NCBI GenBank assembly: GCA_017999675.1
Contig: JAGNLL010000005.1
Coordinates: 1-64,000, forward strand
Direction: 5' to 3'
From: Rickettsiales bacterium
GTDB taxonomy: Bacteria > Pseudomonadota > Alphaproteobacteria > Rickettsiales > UBA1997
DNA length: 64,000 nucleotides
Within the stretch, counting starts at the first letter, position 1. The number at the start of each line of letters is the position of its first letter. Positions 35,329-42,640 of this stretch are shown one piece after another. The position numbers and the translations under genes are program-made. The notes under the pieces are model-generated. The model was not told the origin of the DNA and searched no databases. It saw only the letters and a list, made by a program, of their open reading frames with translations.

Positions 35329-36863
35329 TGTCTAACAGCGTTTTAATCATCGACTTCGGTAGTCAAGTCACCCAACTAATTGCCCGTAGAATTCGCGAAC
35401 TTGGTGTTTTTTGCGAAGTTAAAAATCCCGACATCAAGCTTGACGAAATCAAGAAAATCGCGCCTAAAGCGATTATTTTTTCTGGCGGCCCGTCTTCAGT
35501 TTACGAAAAAGACGCACCAACAATTGACAAAAAAATCTTCGATTTAAAAACACCAATTTTAGGCATTTGCTACGGCGAGCAGCTAATCTGCCACTTGCTT
35601 GGCGGCAAAGTTGGAAAATCTTTCGAACGCGAATTTGGCAAAGCTGAAATTGAAATTATTTCTGATCTGCACCTTTTTAAGGGTGTAAAAAACACCCAAG
35701 TTTGGATGAGCCACGGTGACCACATTAGCAAGATTCCAGCTGGTTTCGTAGTAATTGCAAAAACCCCAAAAGCGCCCTTCGCGGCAATTGCTGACAAGAA
35801 AAGAAAAATCTATGGCGTACAGTTTCACCCAGAAGTTGTTCACTCAATTGAAGGCAAAAAAATAATCGAAAATTTCGTTGTTAACATCTCTGGCTGTAAG
35901 CCTGAATGGACAATGAAAAATTTCAAAAAAGAAGAAATTGCCCGTGTTAAAAAAATTGTCGGCAAAGACCACGTAATCTGCGGACTCAGTGGTGGCGTGG
36001 ATTCATCAGTTGTTGCTGCTTTAATTAACGAAGCAATTGGCAAACAATTAACCTGCATTTTTGTTGACCACGGCTTGCTACGTAAAGGCGAGGGCGCTCA
36101 AGTAAAAGAAGTTTTTGCTAAAAAATTTAAAACCAATTTGGTTTACGTTGATGCCAGCAAGCTTTTCCTTTCAAAGCTTAAAGGCGTTTCTGATCCAGAA
36201 AAAAAACGCAAAATAATCGGCAAAACTTTCATTGAAGTTTTCGACAAAGAATCGGCAAAAATTAAAAATGCTAACTTCTTAGCCCAAGGCACGCTTTATC
36301 CAGACGTGATTGAATCTTCTCACCCAAATAAAGGTGCAAGCCAAACAATTAAGTCGCACCACAATGTGGGTGGTTTGCCAAAAAAGATGAAATTGAAATT
36401 GCTTGAGCCAGTTAGAATGTTGTTTAAAGACGAAGTTCGCGTGCTTGGAAAAGAGTTGGGATTACCAGATTACGTAGTTGGCCGTCATCCTTTTCCAGGT
36501 CCGGGTTTAGCGATTAGAATCATTGGCGAAATCACCCCAGAAAAAATCAAAGTCTTGCAAGAAGCTGACGCAATCTACATTGAAGAAATTCGCAAAGCCG
36601 GATTGTACGACAAAATTTGGCAAGCCTTCTCAGTTTTAACTCCAATCAAAACCGTCGGCGTAATGGGCGACGCCAGAACCTACGAAAACGTTTTGGCCCT
36701 TCGCGCCGTCACCTCAATTGACGGAATGACCGCAGATGTTTACCACTTCAATTCAGAATTCTTGTGCGCAGTCGCCAGCCGAATCATCAACGAAGTGCGC
36801 GGCATCAACCGCGTGGTTTACGATTTCACTTCTAAACCACCAGGAACGATTGAGTGGGAATAA
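35328..36863 (+). CDS. guaA: GMP synthase (glutamine-hydrolysing)
   Basis: Converts XMP to GMP. The 511 residues from ATG 35328 consist of a class I glutaminase domain with nucleophile Cys 81 ([15 protein letters not shown]) and the [11 protein letters not shown] block. Next come the ATP pyrophosphatase domain with PP-loop [14 protein letters not shown], and a C-terminal dimerisation domain ending KPPGTIEWE as is usual. A longer frame back to 35244 overlaps gpsA and is rejected. The ATG shares one base with the gpsA stop. Confidence 0.97.
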   Translation: MSNSVLIIDFGSQVTQLIARRIRELGVFCEVKNPDIKLDEIKKIAPKAIIFSGGPSSVYEKDAPTIDKKIFDLKTPILGICYGEQLICHLLGGKVGKSFEREFGKAEIEIISDLHLFKGVKNTQVWMSHGDHISKIPAGFVVIAKTPKAPFAAIADKKRKIYGVQFHPEVVHSIEGKKIIENFVVNISGCKPEWTMKNFKKEEIARVKKIVGKDHVICGLSGGVDSSVVAALINEAIGKQLTCIFVDHGLLRKGEGAQVKEVFAKKFKTNLVYVDASKLFLSKLKGVSDPEKKRKIIGKTFIEVFDKESAKIKNANFLAQGTLYPDVIESSHPNKGASQTIKSHHNVGGLPKKMKLKLLEPVRMLFKDEVRVLGKELGLPDYVVGRHPFPGPGLAIRIIGEITPEKIKVLQEADAIYIEEIRKAGLYDKIWQAFSVLTPIKTVGVMGDARTYENVLALRAVTSIDGMTADVYHFNSEFLCAVASRIINEVRGINRVVYDFTSKPPGTIEWE

Positions 36864-36889
36864 ATTCTGATAAATCAAAAATAAATTTT

Positions 36890-38206
36890 ATGCCAAATTT
36901 CACACTTCCTTACGCGCAGCCAATTTCTGAAAACCAAAAAATTCTCTACAAAAACGCTCGCATTGTTGATCCAGAATCTGGCTACGACAAGTTGGGTGAG
37001 CTTCTAACAATTGGCGACAAAATTGCCGATTTTGGTGAAAAGCTTTCAGCAGAAGGCGCTGAAATTATTGACTGCAAAGGCCAAGTTTTAGCTCCCGGAT
37101 TAATCGACATTCAAGTTCACTTCCGCGACCCAGGCCAATCTCACAAAGAAGATTTAACTTCTGGAAGTGCTTCAGCTGTGGCTGGAGGAATCACAACAGT
37201 TGTTTGTCAACCAAACACTTCACCAACACTAGACTCAGTTTTAACTTTCGATTACCTACGCCTTAAATCTCGCGAAGTGGCTTACTGCAACGTTCGCGCC
37301 TACGCTTGCATTACCAAAGCAATGAAAGGTGAAGAGCTTGCCGACATGAACGCGCTAGTAAATGCTGGTGCCGTTGGCTTTACCGACGACGGTTTGCCGG
37401 TAATGAATGCCAATGTAATGCGTCGCGCTTTTGAATATTCTAAAAATTTAAATGTGGTTGTTGCACAGCACGCCGAAGATTTAAACCTTACCAACAAAGG
37501 CTGCATTAACGAAGGCAAAGCCTCGCTTGAGCTTGGTGTGCGCGGCATTCCAAACATTTCTGAATCAGTAATGGTTGAGCGCGATTTGGCAATTCTTGAG
37601 AGCACTGGTGGTCGCTACCACTTGCTGCACGTTTCAACTCGCGAGGCTTTAGACGCAATTAAACGCGCCAAAGCAAAAGGCCTTAACGCCACAGTAGAAG
37701 TGTCTCCGCACCATTTCACTTTGAACGACACGCAAGTTTTAAAATCGGGAACTAATGCAAAAATGAACCCGCCTTTGCGCTCTGAAAAAGACCGCTTGGC
37801 TTTGATTGAAGGGCTTCGTGACGGCACAATTGACGCCATTGCAACCGACCACGCACCACACGATTTAGCTTCAAAAGAAAGAACTTTAGAAGAAGCAAGC
37901 TTCGGAATTGTCGGCGTTGAAACCATGCTGCCATTGTCTTTAGCGCTTTACCACGACAAGGTTTTATCACTTCGTGACCTACTTGCCAAAATGACTTGCA
38001 ACGCTGCAAAAATTATTAATTTCGACGGCGGCGTAATCAAAAAGGGCGCTCGTGCTGATTTGGTTTTGATTGATTTGGATGCTGAATGGCAAATCGATTC
38101 ACAAAAATTTTACTCAAAATCAAAAAACACACCTTTTGACGGCTTTAAAGTAAAAGGTCGCGCCACTAGAACAGTTGTGGCGGGAAAAACCGTTTACGAA
38201 ATTTAA
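36890..38206 (+). CDS. pyrC: Dihydroorotase, class I (PyrC)
   Basis: Zinc amidohydrolase that closes dihydroorotate in pyrimidine synthesis, 438 residues from ATG 36890. Motifs: GLIDIQVHFRDPGQSHKEDL, the metal region (the first His of HxH is Gln here); TTVVCQPNTSP; FTDDG; QHAED; LHVSTREA; VEVSPHHF; MNPPLR; and DAIATDHAPH. The Gln variant occurs in some dihydroorotase subgroups as I recall, so activity is plausible but not certain. An ATG at 36854 inside guaA is rejected in favour of the one with an A/T-rich leader. Confidence 0.9.
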   Translation: MPNFTLPYAQPISENQKILYKNARIVDPESGYDKLGELLTIGDKIADFGEKLSAEGAEIIDCKGQVLAPGLIDIQVHFRDPGQSHKEDLTSGSASAVAGGITTVVCQPNTSPTLDSVLTFDYLRLKSREVAYCNVRAYACITKAMKGEELADMNALVNAGAVGFTDDGLPVMNANVMRRAFEYSKNLNVVVAQHAEDLNLTNKGCINEGKASLELGVRGIPNISESVMVERDLAILESTGGRYHLLHVSTREALDAIKRAKAKGLNATVEVSPHHFTLNDTQVLKSGTNAKMNPPLRSEKDRLALIEGLRDGTIDAIATDHAPHDLASKERTLEEASFGIVGVETMLPLSLALYHDKVLSLRDLLAKMTCNAAKIINFDGGVIKKGARADLVLIDLDAEWQIDSQKFYSKSKNTPFDGFKVKGRATRTVVAGKTVYEI

Positions 38207-38215
38207 TCCAAACAA

Positions 38216-38836
38216 ATGCTCACCCATTTTTTTCACGGAATGTTAATGGGTCTCTATGTTGCAGCACCCATTGGCGCGGTGAGCATTATTTACATTAGAC
38301 GAGCTTTGCACAACGGCTTTTGGTCGGGAATGATTTCGGCTTTGGGTGTGAATTTGGCTGAAACCACCTACGCTGCGGCGGCAATTTACGGCTTGTCATT
38401 TTTTTCTGATTTTTTGTTGGCGTGGCAAAAAGAAATGAAACTTTGTGGAGCCTTCTTTTTGCTTTTTATTGGCGCCAAATCTCTTTTTTCAAACCCAGTT
38501 AAAAAACAAAAAATCGTCAGCAGCAAAACTTTAATCTACGATTTTTTTTCAACTTTTTTAATCGGAATTTTAAACCCAATTGCCATTCTTGGTTTTGTGG
38601 CAATCTTCGCCAGCTTTGGTGCTAGCGGTTTGCAGCAATCAAGTCACTCCTTTGTAATGTTGCTTGGTTTTGCCTTGGGCTCAATTTCTTTTTCAGTCGC
38701 TCTAATTTCGTCGGCATTTTTTTTGAAACGAAAATTTTACTCCAAAGATTCGCAATTAATTTACGCTCTGAACCAAGGCTCTGGTGTTTTGATTGTGCTG
38801 TTTGCCTTGGCGATTTTAACTTTTTCTACTTTGTAA
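38216..38836 (+). CDS. LysE/RhtB-family amino acid exporter
   Basis: A 206-residue polytopic membrane protein with five or six hydrophobic helices. The N-terminus, HFFHGMLMGLYVAAPIGAVSIIYIRRALHNGFWSGMISALGVNLAETTYA, carries the PIGPV-like PIGAV turn and GxxxGLG(A)xxAxxxY pattern of LysE-type exporters. A later TFLIGILNPIAILGFVAIFA matches the second repeat. The substrate is unknown. It lies nine bases after pyrC and two before thiD, in the middle of an operon. Confidence 0.85.
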   Translation: MLTHFFHGMLMGLYVAAPIGAVSIIYIRRALHNGFWSGMISALGVNLAETTYAAAAIYGLSFFSDFLLAWQKEMKLCGAFFLLFIGAKSLFSNPVKKQKIVSSKTLIYDFFSTFLIGILNPIAILGFVAIFASFGASGLQQSSHSFVMLLGFALGSISFSVALISSAFFLKRKFYSKDSQLIYALNQGSGVLIVLFALAILTFSTL

Positions 38837-38837
38837 A

Positions 38838-39626
38838 ATGGTTCCAAAAATTTTAATCATTGCCGGTTCCGACCCTTCTGGCGGTGCGGGAATTCAGGCC
38901 GACATTAAAACTGCAACGGCGCACAAAATTTATTCTGCAGCCGCAATTACTTGTTTGACGGCGCAAAATACCAAAAAAGTTTTCGACGTTTCTTACGCGC
39001 CAACTGATTTTTTACGTCAGCAAATTGAAGTTGTTTTAGACGACATTTCTTTTGACGCCGTAAAAATAGGAATGCTTGGAACTGCTGAAATCATTGATTG
39101 CGTGGCAGATGTGTTGGCAAAAAAAGCTAAAAAAATTCCACTAATTTTAGACACCGTAATGGTGGCAACTTCAGGCGATTTACTGCTAAAACAAAACGCT
39201 GTTGCGGCGTTAAAATCAAAACTCGTCAAAGGCGCTTACATTGTGACGCCAAATATTGACGAGGCAAAAGTTTTGGCCGAAATGCCAATTAGAAATTTAG
39301 CTGAGATGAAGCTCGCAGCCACAGCAATCAAGGCTTTGGGGGCAAAAAATGTTTTAATTAAAGGTGGGCATTTAAATTTTTCAGACGGAAAAATTCACAG
39401 CATTTTGCTCGACGAAAAAAATAATTTTCACCGCATTAGCAACAAAAAAATCGGCAACAAAAACCTGCACGGCACTGGCTGCACTTTGGCAACTGCAATT
39501 GCCTGCAACGTGGCGCAAAAAATGGAATTGCTGGCAGCGGTAAAAAAAGCAAATTCTTACGTTTACGCCTCAATTAAAAAAAGTTTAAAAGTTGGAAAAG
39601 GCAGTTTGGTTTTGGGGCATTTTTAG
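38838..39626 (+). CDS. thiD: Hydroxymethylpyrimidine (phosphate) kinase ThiD
   Basis: Ribokinase-fold kinase that phosphorylates HMP and HMP-P in thiamine synthesis, 262 residues. It begins KILIIAGSDPSGGAGIQADIKTATA, continues CLTAQNTKKV, KIGMLGTAEII, TPNIDEA and VLIKGGHL, and has the anion-hole motif LHGTGCTLATAIAC. No thiamine pyrophosphate riboswitch is visible upstream; the gene is the last of the acpS-thiD operon. A palindrome with a short T tract follows. Confidence 0.94.
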   Translation: MVPKILIIAGSDPSGGAGIQADIKTATAHKIYSAAAITCLTAQNTKKVFDVSYAPTDFLRQQIEVVLDDISFDAVKIGMLGTAEIIDCVADVLAKKAKKIPLILDTVMVATSGDLLLKQNAVAALKSKLVKGAYIVTPNIDEAKVLAEMPIRNLAEMKLAATAIKALGAKNVLIKGGHLNFSDGKIHSILLDEKNNFHRISNKKIGNKNLHGTGCTLATAIACNVAQKMELLAAVKKANSYVYASIKKSLKVGKGSLVLGHF

Positions 39627-39638
39627 TGGTAAAAATTT

Positions 39639-39664
39639 AGATTTTCGCCTCGAGGCGAAAATCT
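39639..39664. terminator. 26-bp perfect palindrome after thiD
   Basis: A self-complementary 26-mer with half-site AGATTTTCGCCTC, 13 bases after thiD. It is followed by TTTTT, so it can act as an intrinsic terminator whose stem core is CGCCTC/GAGGCG. It shares length and layout (A/T-rich ends, C/G-rich middle, central CG-containing dyad) with the palindromes at 8761, 19589 and 58262. Confidence 0.75.
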
Positions 39665-39905
39665 TTTTAAATCAGGGCAAAACCCAACAGCCTCTAAGTT
39701 AAAATCCAGTTGTAAATTTCTTAAATTTTTCGCAAAAAACAACCCGCATTTAATTTCTGGTCAGTACTAAGTTTTTGGATTTTAAGCTTAGTAAAATCTT
39801 TGAGAAAAATTTAAAAAAGAAATAAGCACTGCACCTTGCAATTAAGATTCGCCTAAATAATTTGCGCCGCCTCTTGAAAGCTAACCGCTGGCTTTCAAAG
39901 CATGT
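39665..39905. other. Non-coding gap before tRNA-Ser
   Basis: No supported gene in this 241-base stretch. It is A/T-rich, and just before the tRNA a small stem (TTGAAAGC at 39874-39881, GCTTTCAA at 39891-39898) may take part in the tRNA promoter or 5' processing region. No confident -35/-10 pair is visible. Confidence 0.4.
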
Positions 39906-39995
39906 GGAAGAGTGGCCGAGCGGTTTAAGGCAGCAGTCTTGAAAACTGCCGAGTGTGAAAGCATTCCGTGAGTTCGAATCTCACCTCTTCCGCCA
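39906..39995 (+). tRNA. tRNA-Ser(UGA)
   Basis: A 90-base class II tRNA. The acceptor stem GGAAGAG pairs with CTCTTCC, followed by discriminator G and an encoded CCA. The D region GTGGCCGAGCGGTTTAAGGC, an anticodon stem GCAGT/ACTGC with loop CTTGAAA (anticodon TGA at 39940-39942), a long variable arm and the T loop GTTCGAATC are all present. It reads UCA and other UCN codons. A strong terminator follows six bases later, and the downstream segment is accessory. Confidence 0.97.
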
Positions 39996-40000
39996 TAAAC

Positions 40001-40040
40001 AAAAAAGCCCCCGAAGTTTCAACTTCGGGGGCTTTTTTTT
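40001..40040 (+). terminator. Intrinsic terminator of tRNA-Ser
   Basis: A 13-pair stem (AGCCCCCGAAGTT with AACTTCGGGGGCT) around a two- to four-base loop (TCAA region), preceded by AAAAA and followed by TTTTTTTT. A textbook intrinsic terminator immediately after the tRNA. Confidence 0.95.
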
Positions 40041-40143
40041 ATGAAAAAATATGAGTGTCGGGTGTCGGGATTTGACACCTTTTTGACACCTTTTTTTGGG
40101 ATGGGTTAAAACCTATTCCAGCACAAGCATTAATAGAACTAAT

Positions 40144-40201
40144 GACAGTATAATAATTAATCGCTCCTAATCCCTGAGTTAAATTTAATTATTATACTGT
40201 C
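40144..40201. repeat. 17-bp inverted repeat, start of accessory segment
   Basis: Arms 40144-40160 (GACAGTATAATAATTAA) and 40185-40201 are perfectly complementary, 24 bases apart. They lie between the tRNA terminator and the HNH-like gene. The arms contain TATAAT in both directions, so they could hold paired promoters or be an operator or mobile-element end. Nearby, TTTGACACC is repeated in tandem (about 40074-40096). Nothing else recognisable is in 40041-40267. Confidence 0.6.
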
Positions 40202-40267
40202 CCAGATTTCATACATTACGTATCAAAAGATTTAACCTTATAGAACTAACAACTATCGACATAATTC

Positions 40268-40990
40268 ATGAGAATTTTTTGTAAAATCTGCCAAGAAAAT
40301 AATGAACAATCTCACTCGCACTTAACACCAAAAAGCATTATAAAATCCAAGCAGTTAGAAATTCACAAGAGTGGTAAAATAAAGGGCGCCAAGAATACTG
40401 GCATGCCATTTGACGATGGTATAATTTGTCAGAAATGTGAAAGAATTTTTGATGATTTGGATAGAAAATTTGCTGGATTTATTAGGACAATAAAAGCGAC
40501 AAAAAAGATTTTGCCGAACCCATTCGACTCAAGTACTTATCTACTAAATTTCTCAATTGACTATGTTTGGCTAGATACCTTTTCAGCCAGCTTACTTTAC
40601 CGGCATTCATTATCGGAAAAGAGATTGGTGAAACTTGGCAAATTCGAAGGCACAGCAAAAAAAATGATCGAAAAATATAATAAAAAAATGCCCATAGATG
40701 AAGAACAAAAAACATTTGAGGCAATTTGCCTGATTAATACCGCTAGAAAACTTTCTAAAAACTCAACCTCTACCGATATTGGTTTTTGCAAAAACTATGG
40801 AACTATCCGAGTTTATAGGTTTTTGGCATCCGATGGCATAGAACTTCATATAAAAGTTTCTAACAAAACCTCTCCCGCCTTATCCAATTTTAGGCAGAAA
40901 AATATTATTTTAGCCGCTCCTTTGTATGATGATTATACGAAGCACATGGAATTAATGGTGGAAAAATCTATTCTGCTTAATCGGAAATAA
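40268..40990 (+). CDS. HNH-like zinc-binding protein of unknown role
   Basis: A 240-residue protein whose first 70 residues have the pattern CKIC (5-8), SHSHLTPKSI (15-24), then IICQKCERIFDDLDRKFAGFI (from 53). Two CxxC pairs flanking a His-Leu-Thr-Pro element match a family of HNH-like zinc proteins (CxxC, SHxIPK, LLCxxCExxFSxxE) frequent in variable regions. The remaining 170 residues are mixed alpha/beta without a known domain. The catalytic HNH asparagine is not obvious, so nuclease activity is uncertain. It is isolated between repeats after a tRNA, which fits horizontal acquisition. Confidence 0.6.
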   Translation: MRIFCKICQENNEQSHSHLTPKSIIKSKQLEIHKSGKIKGAKNTGMPFDDGIICQKCERIFDDLDRKFAGFIRTIKATKKILPNPFDSSTYLLNFSIDYVWLDTFSASLLYRHSLSEKRLVKLGKFEGTAKKMIEKYNKKMPIDEEQKTFEAICLINTARKLSKNSTSTDIGFCKNYGTIRVYRFLASDGIELHIKVSNKTSPALSNFRQKNIILAAPLYDDYTKHMELMVEKSILLNRK

Positions 40991-41012
40991 GTCCTGGAAT
41001 CTGAGAAACAAA

Positions 41013-41075
41013 GAGGTCAGGTCAATTATCAAACATATCAGAAATCATAATTTTGATAATTGACCTGACCCCTTC
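41013..41075. repeat. REP-like inverted repeat, GGTCAGGTCAATTATC type
   Basis: Arms 41015-41033 (GGTCAGGTCAATTATCAAA) and 41052-41070 are perfectly complementary, 18 bases apart, and followed by CCCCTTCGTCTTTG. The GGTCAGG/CCTGACCCC pattern resembles REP sequences mobilised by IS200-like (RAYT) transposases in many proteobacteria. No such transposase is encoded in the window. Confidence 0.7.
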
Positions 41076-41171
41076 GTCTTTGTTCTTTTACCCCTTTGTT
41101 GCTATTTTTACGAAAGGTATCGCCCGCATCTTCGCTTGAATCGATTTCGAACTTTTCGGTTGATGTGAAAA

Positions 41172-41195
41172 GTGTCCCTGACCCCTTTGTTTCTT
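41172..41195. repeat. REP-like fragment
   Basis: GTGTCCCTGACCCCTTTGTTTC repeats the CTGACCCCTT-GT-TT part of the right arm of the element at 41013-41075, without a matching inverted partner. It looks like a partial second copy. The rest of 40991-41272 has no supported gene. Confidence 0.45.
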
Positions 41196-41272
41196 AAATA
41201 CTAACGTGACAAAGTTGATAATAGGCTTACACTCACGGCGCCTTACTGAAGTTACATTATTTAAAAATTTTC

Positions 41273-42127
41273 ATGAAATTTTCTCTCGAACATCTACCAA
41301 AACCTAAGCAAACCGAGCTGCGCAAACTCACTTCTGCAATTCTTAAATCTTGCGACGATGTTGAGAAAGTTATCTTGTTTGGCTCTTACGCGCGCGGCAC
41401 TTTTAAAGAAGAAAAAGATTTAGCACCGCAGCGCAAATCGGGCCATGTTTCAGATTACGATATTTTGGTGGTCACCAAAAAATGGGAAACAATTCACGAA
41501 TTTAACTCGTGGAATGACGCCGAAAAATTAAACTTAAGTGCGCCCGTTAGAATTAGCGCCATCGACATTGATAAGTTAAACGAGCACCTGGAAAACGCCC
41601 ACTACCTCTACAGCGACATCGTTAAAGACGGCATTCTGCTTTTTGATTCTAAAAAATATAAATTGTCGCTGAAGAAAAAATTAAAAAATTTTGAAGCGCA
41701 AAGAATTGCCCAAGAGCATTTCGATCACTGGTTTGACCGCGCTAACGACTTTGTCGACACCTACAAATTTCTTTTGCAAAAAAGCAAAACCGCCAGCGCT
41801 TCTTTTCACTTAAATCAAATTGTCGAGTCTTGCTACAAAGCGATTTTGCTGGTTTTTACCAACTATAATCCGCACGAACATCACCTAAAAACTTTGGGCA
41901 AATTGGCTGAAAAATATCACGCAGAATTGCCGTATCTTTTTGCGCAAAAAAATCAAAAAGACCGCGACAGATTTGCCTTGTTAGAATATGCCTACATTGG
42001 CGGCAGATATGATCCAAAACATAAAATTTCGCGAGAAGATTTAGAAATTTTAGCAGTTGATGTGGTAAGGCTTTTGAAAATTACCGAAGATATTTGTAAG
42101 AAAAAAATTCTTAGTTATCGGCAGTAG
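41273..42127 (+). CDS. Fused nucleotidyltransferase-HEPN protein
   Basis: A 284-residue fusion. The N-terminal half is a minimal nucleotidyltransferase (MNT): VEKVILFGSYARG (34-46) followed, after an insertion of about 17 residues, by the metal-binding SDYDILVV. The C-terminal half (about 145-284) is a HEPN four-helix domain with FDHWFDRANDFVD, SASFHLNQIVESCYKAILLVF and the family-typical YNPHEHHLKTLGKL. The RNase motif RxxxxH is not evident. Separate MNT and HEPN proteins form toxin-antitoxin pairs; fused forms are of unclear role, possibly resistance or defence. Its position in the tRNA-linked segment fits mobile DNA. Confidence 0.82.
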   Translation: MKFSLEHLPKPKQTELRKLTSAILKSCDDVEKVILFGSYARGTFKEEKDLAPQRKSGHVSDYDILVVTKKWETIHEFNSWNDAEKLNLSAPVRISAIDIDKLNEHLENAHYLYSDIVKDGILLFDSKKYKLSLKKKLKNFEAQRIAQEHFDHWFDRANDFVDTYKFLLQKSKTASASFHLNQIVESCYKAILLVFTNYNPHEHHLKTLGKLAEKYHAELPYLFAQKNQKDRDRFALLEYAYIGGRYDPKHKISREDLEILAVDVVRLLKITEDICKKKILSYRQ

Positions 42128-42154
42128 AACAGTGGTGAGGTGGGGCAGGTCTGC

Positions 42155-42637
42155 CTAAGGATTTTCTTTTACAGATTCAGTTTGTTTTTGGCGAAATTTT
42201 TGCAGTTTTTTTGCAAGTTTTTCATCGCTCAAAGCCAAGATCGCAATCGCCAAAAGCGCGGCATTTTTAGCACCCGCTTCACCAATTGCTAAACATCCAA
42301 CCGGAATTCCCGCCGGCATTTGTGCAATTGAAAGAAGTGAGTCTAAACCTTTAAGGGCGCGGCTTTCAACTGGCACGCCCAAAACCGGAAGATCAGTAAT
42401 TGCAGCGGCCATGCCGGGTAAGTGCGCGGCGCCACCAGCGCCTGCAATAATTATTTTGGTGCCATTTTTTTTGGCGGCTTCGCAAAAATCGTAAAGTCTT
42501 TTGGGGGTGCGATGTGCTGAAACAATTTTGGTTTCAAAGGCCACGCCAAATTCTTCAAGAATTTTGCAAGTATGTTCCATGGTAGCGAAGTCTGACTTGC
42601 TGCCCATGATGATTGAGATTTGGTAAGAGTTTTTCAT
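42155..42637 (-). CDS. purE: N5-CAIR mutase PurE
   Basis: Catalytic subunit of phosphoribosylaminoimidazole carboxylase in purine synthesis, 160 residues. It starts [24 protein letters not shown] and contains [43 protein letters not shown] and [28 protein letters not shown], all typical of class I PurE. Its ATG is three bases after the stop of the giant gene, so it probably depends on that transcript. purK is not adjacent; purF is at 54336. Confidence 0.95.
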   Translation of the reverse strand: MKNSYQISIIMGSKSDFATMEHTCKILEEFGVAFETKIVSAHRTPKRLYDFCEAAKKNGTKIIIAGAGGAAHLPGMAAAITDLPVLGVPVESRALKGLDSLLSIAQMPAGIPVGCLAIGEAGAKNAALLAIAILALSDEKLAKKLQKFRQKQTESVKENP

Positions 42638-42640
42638 AAA

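Noticed and set aside
36890..38206. Dihydroorotase called inactive because of Gln in the HxH motif
   Set aside because: The other metal and catalytic residues are present, and I recall subgroups with QVHFREPG, so inactivity is not supported.
39627..39905. A regulatory RNA or riboswitch between thiD and tRNA-Ser
   Set aside because: Beyond the palindrome and a small stem there is no conserved riboswitch core; thiD lies upstream, not downstream, of the region.
39906..42130. A complete integrated element with attachment repeats
   Set aside because: No integrase and no repeat of the tRNA 3' end were found before purE, so only an accessory segment is claimed.
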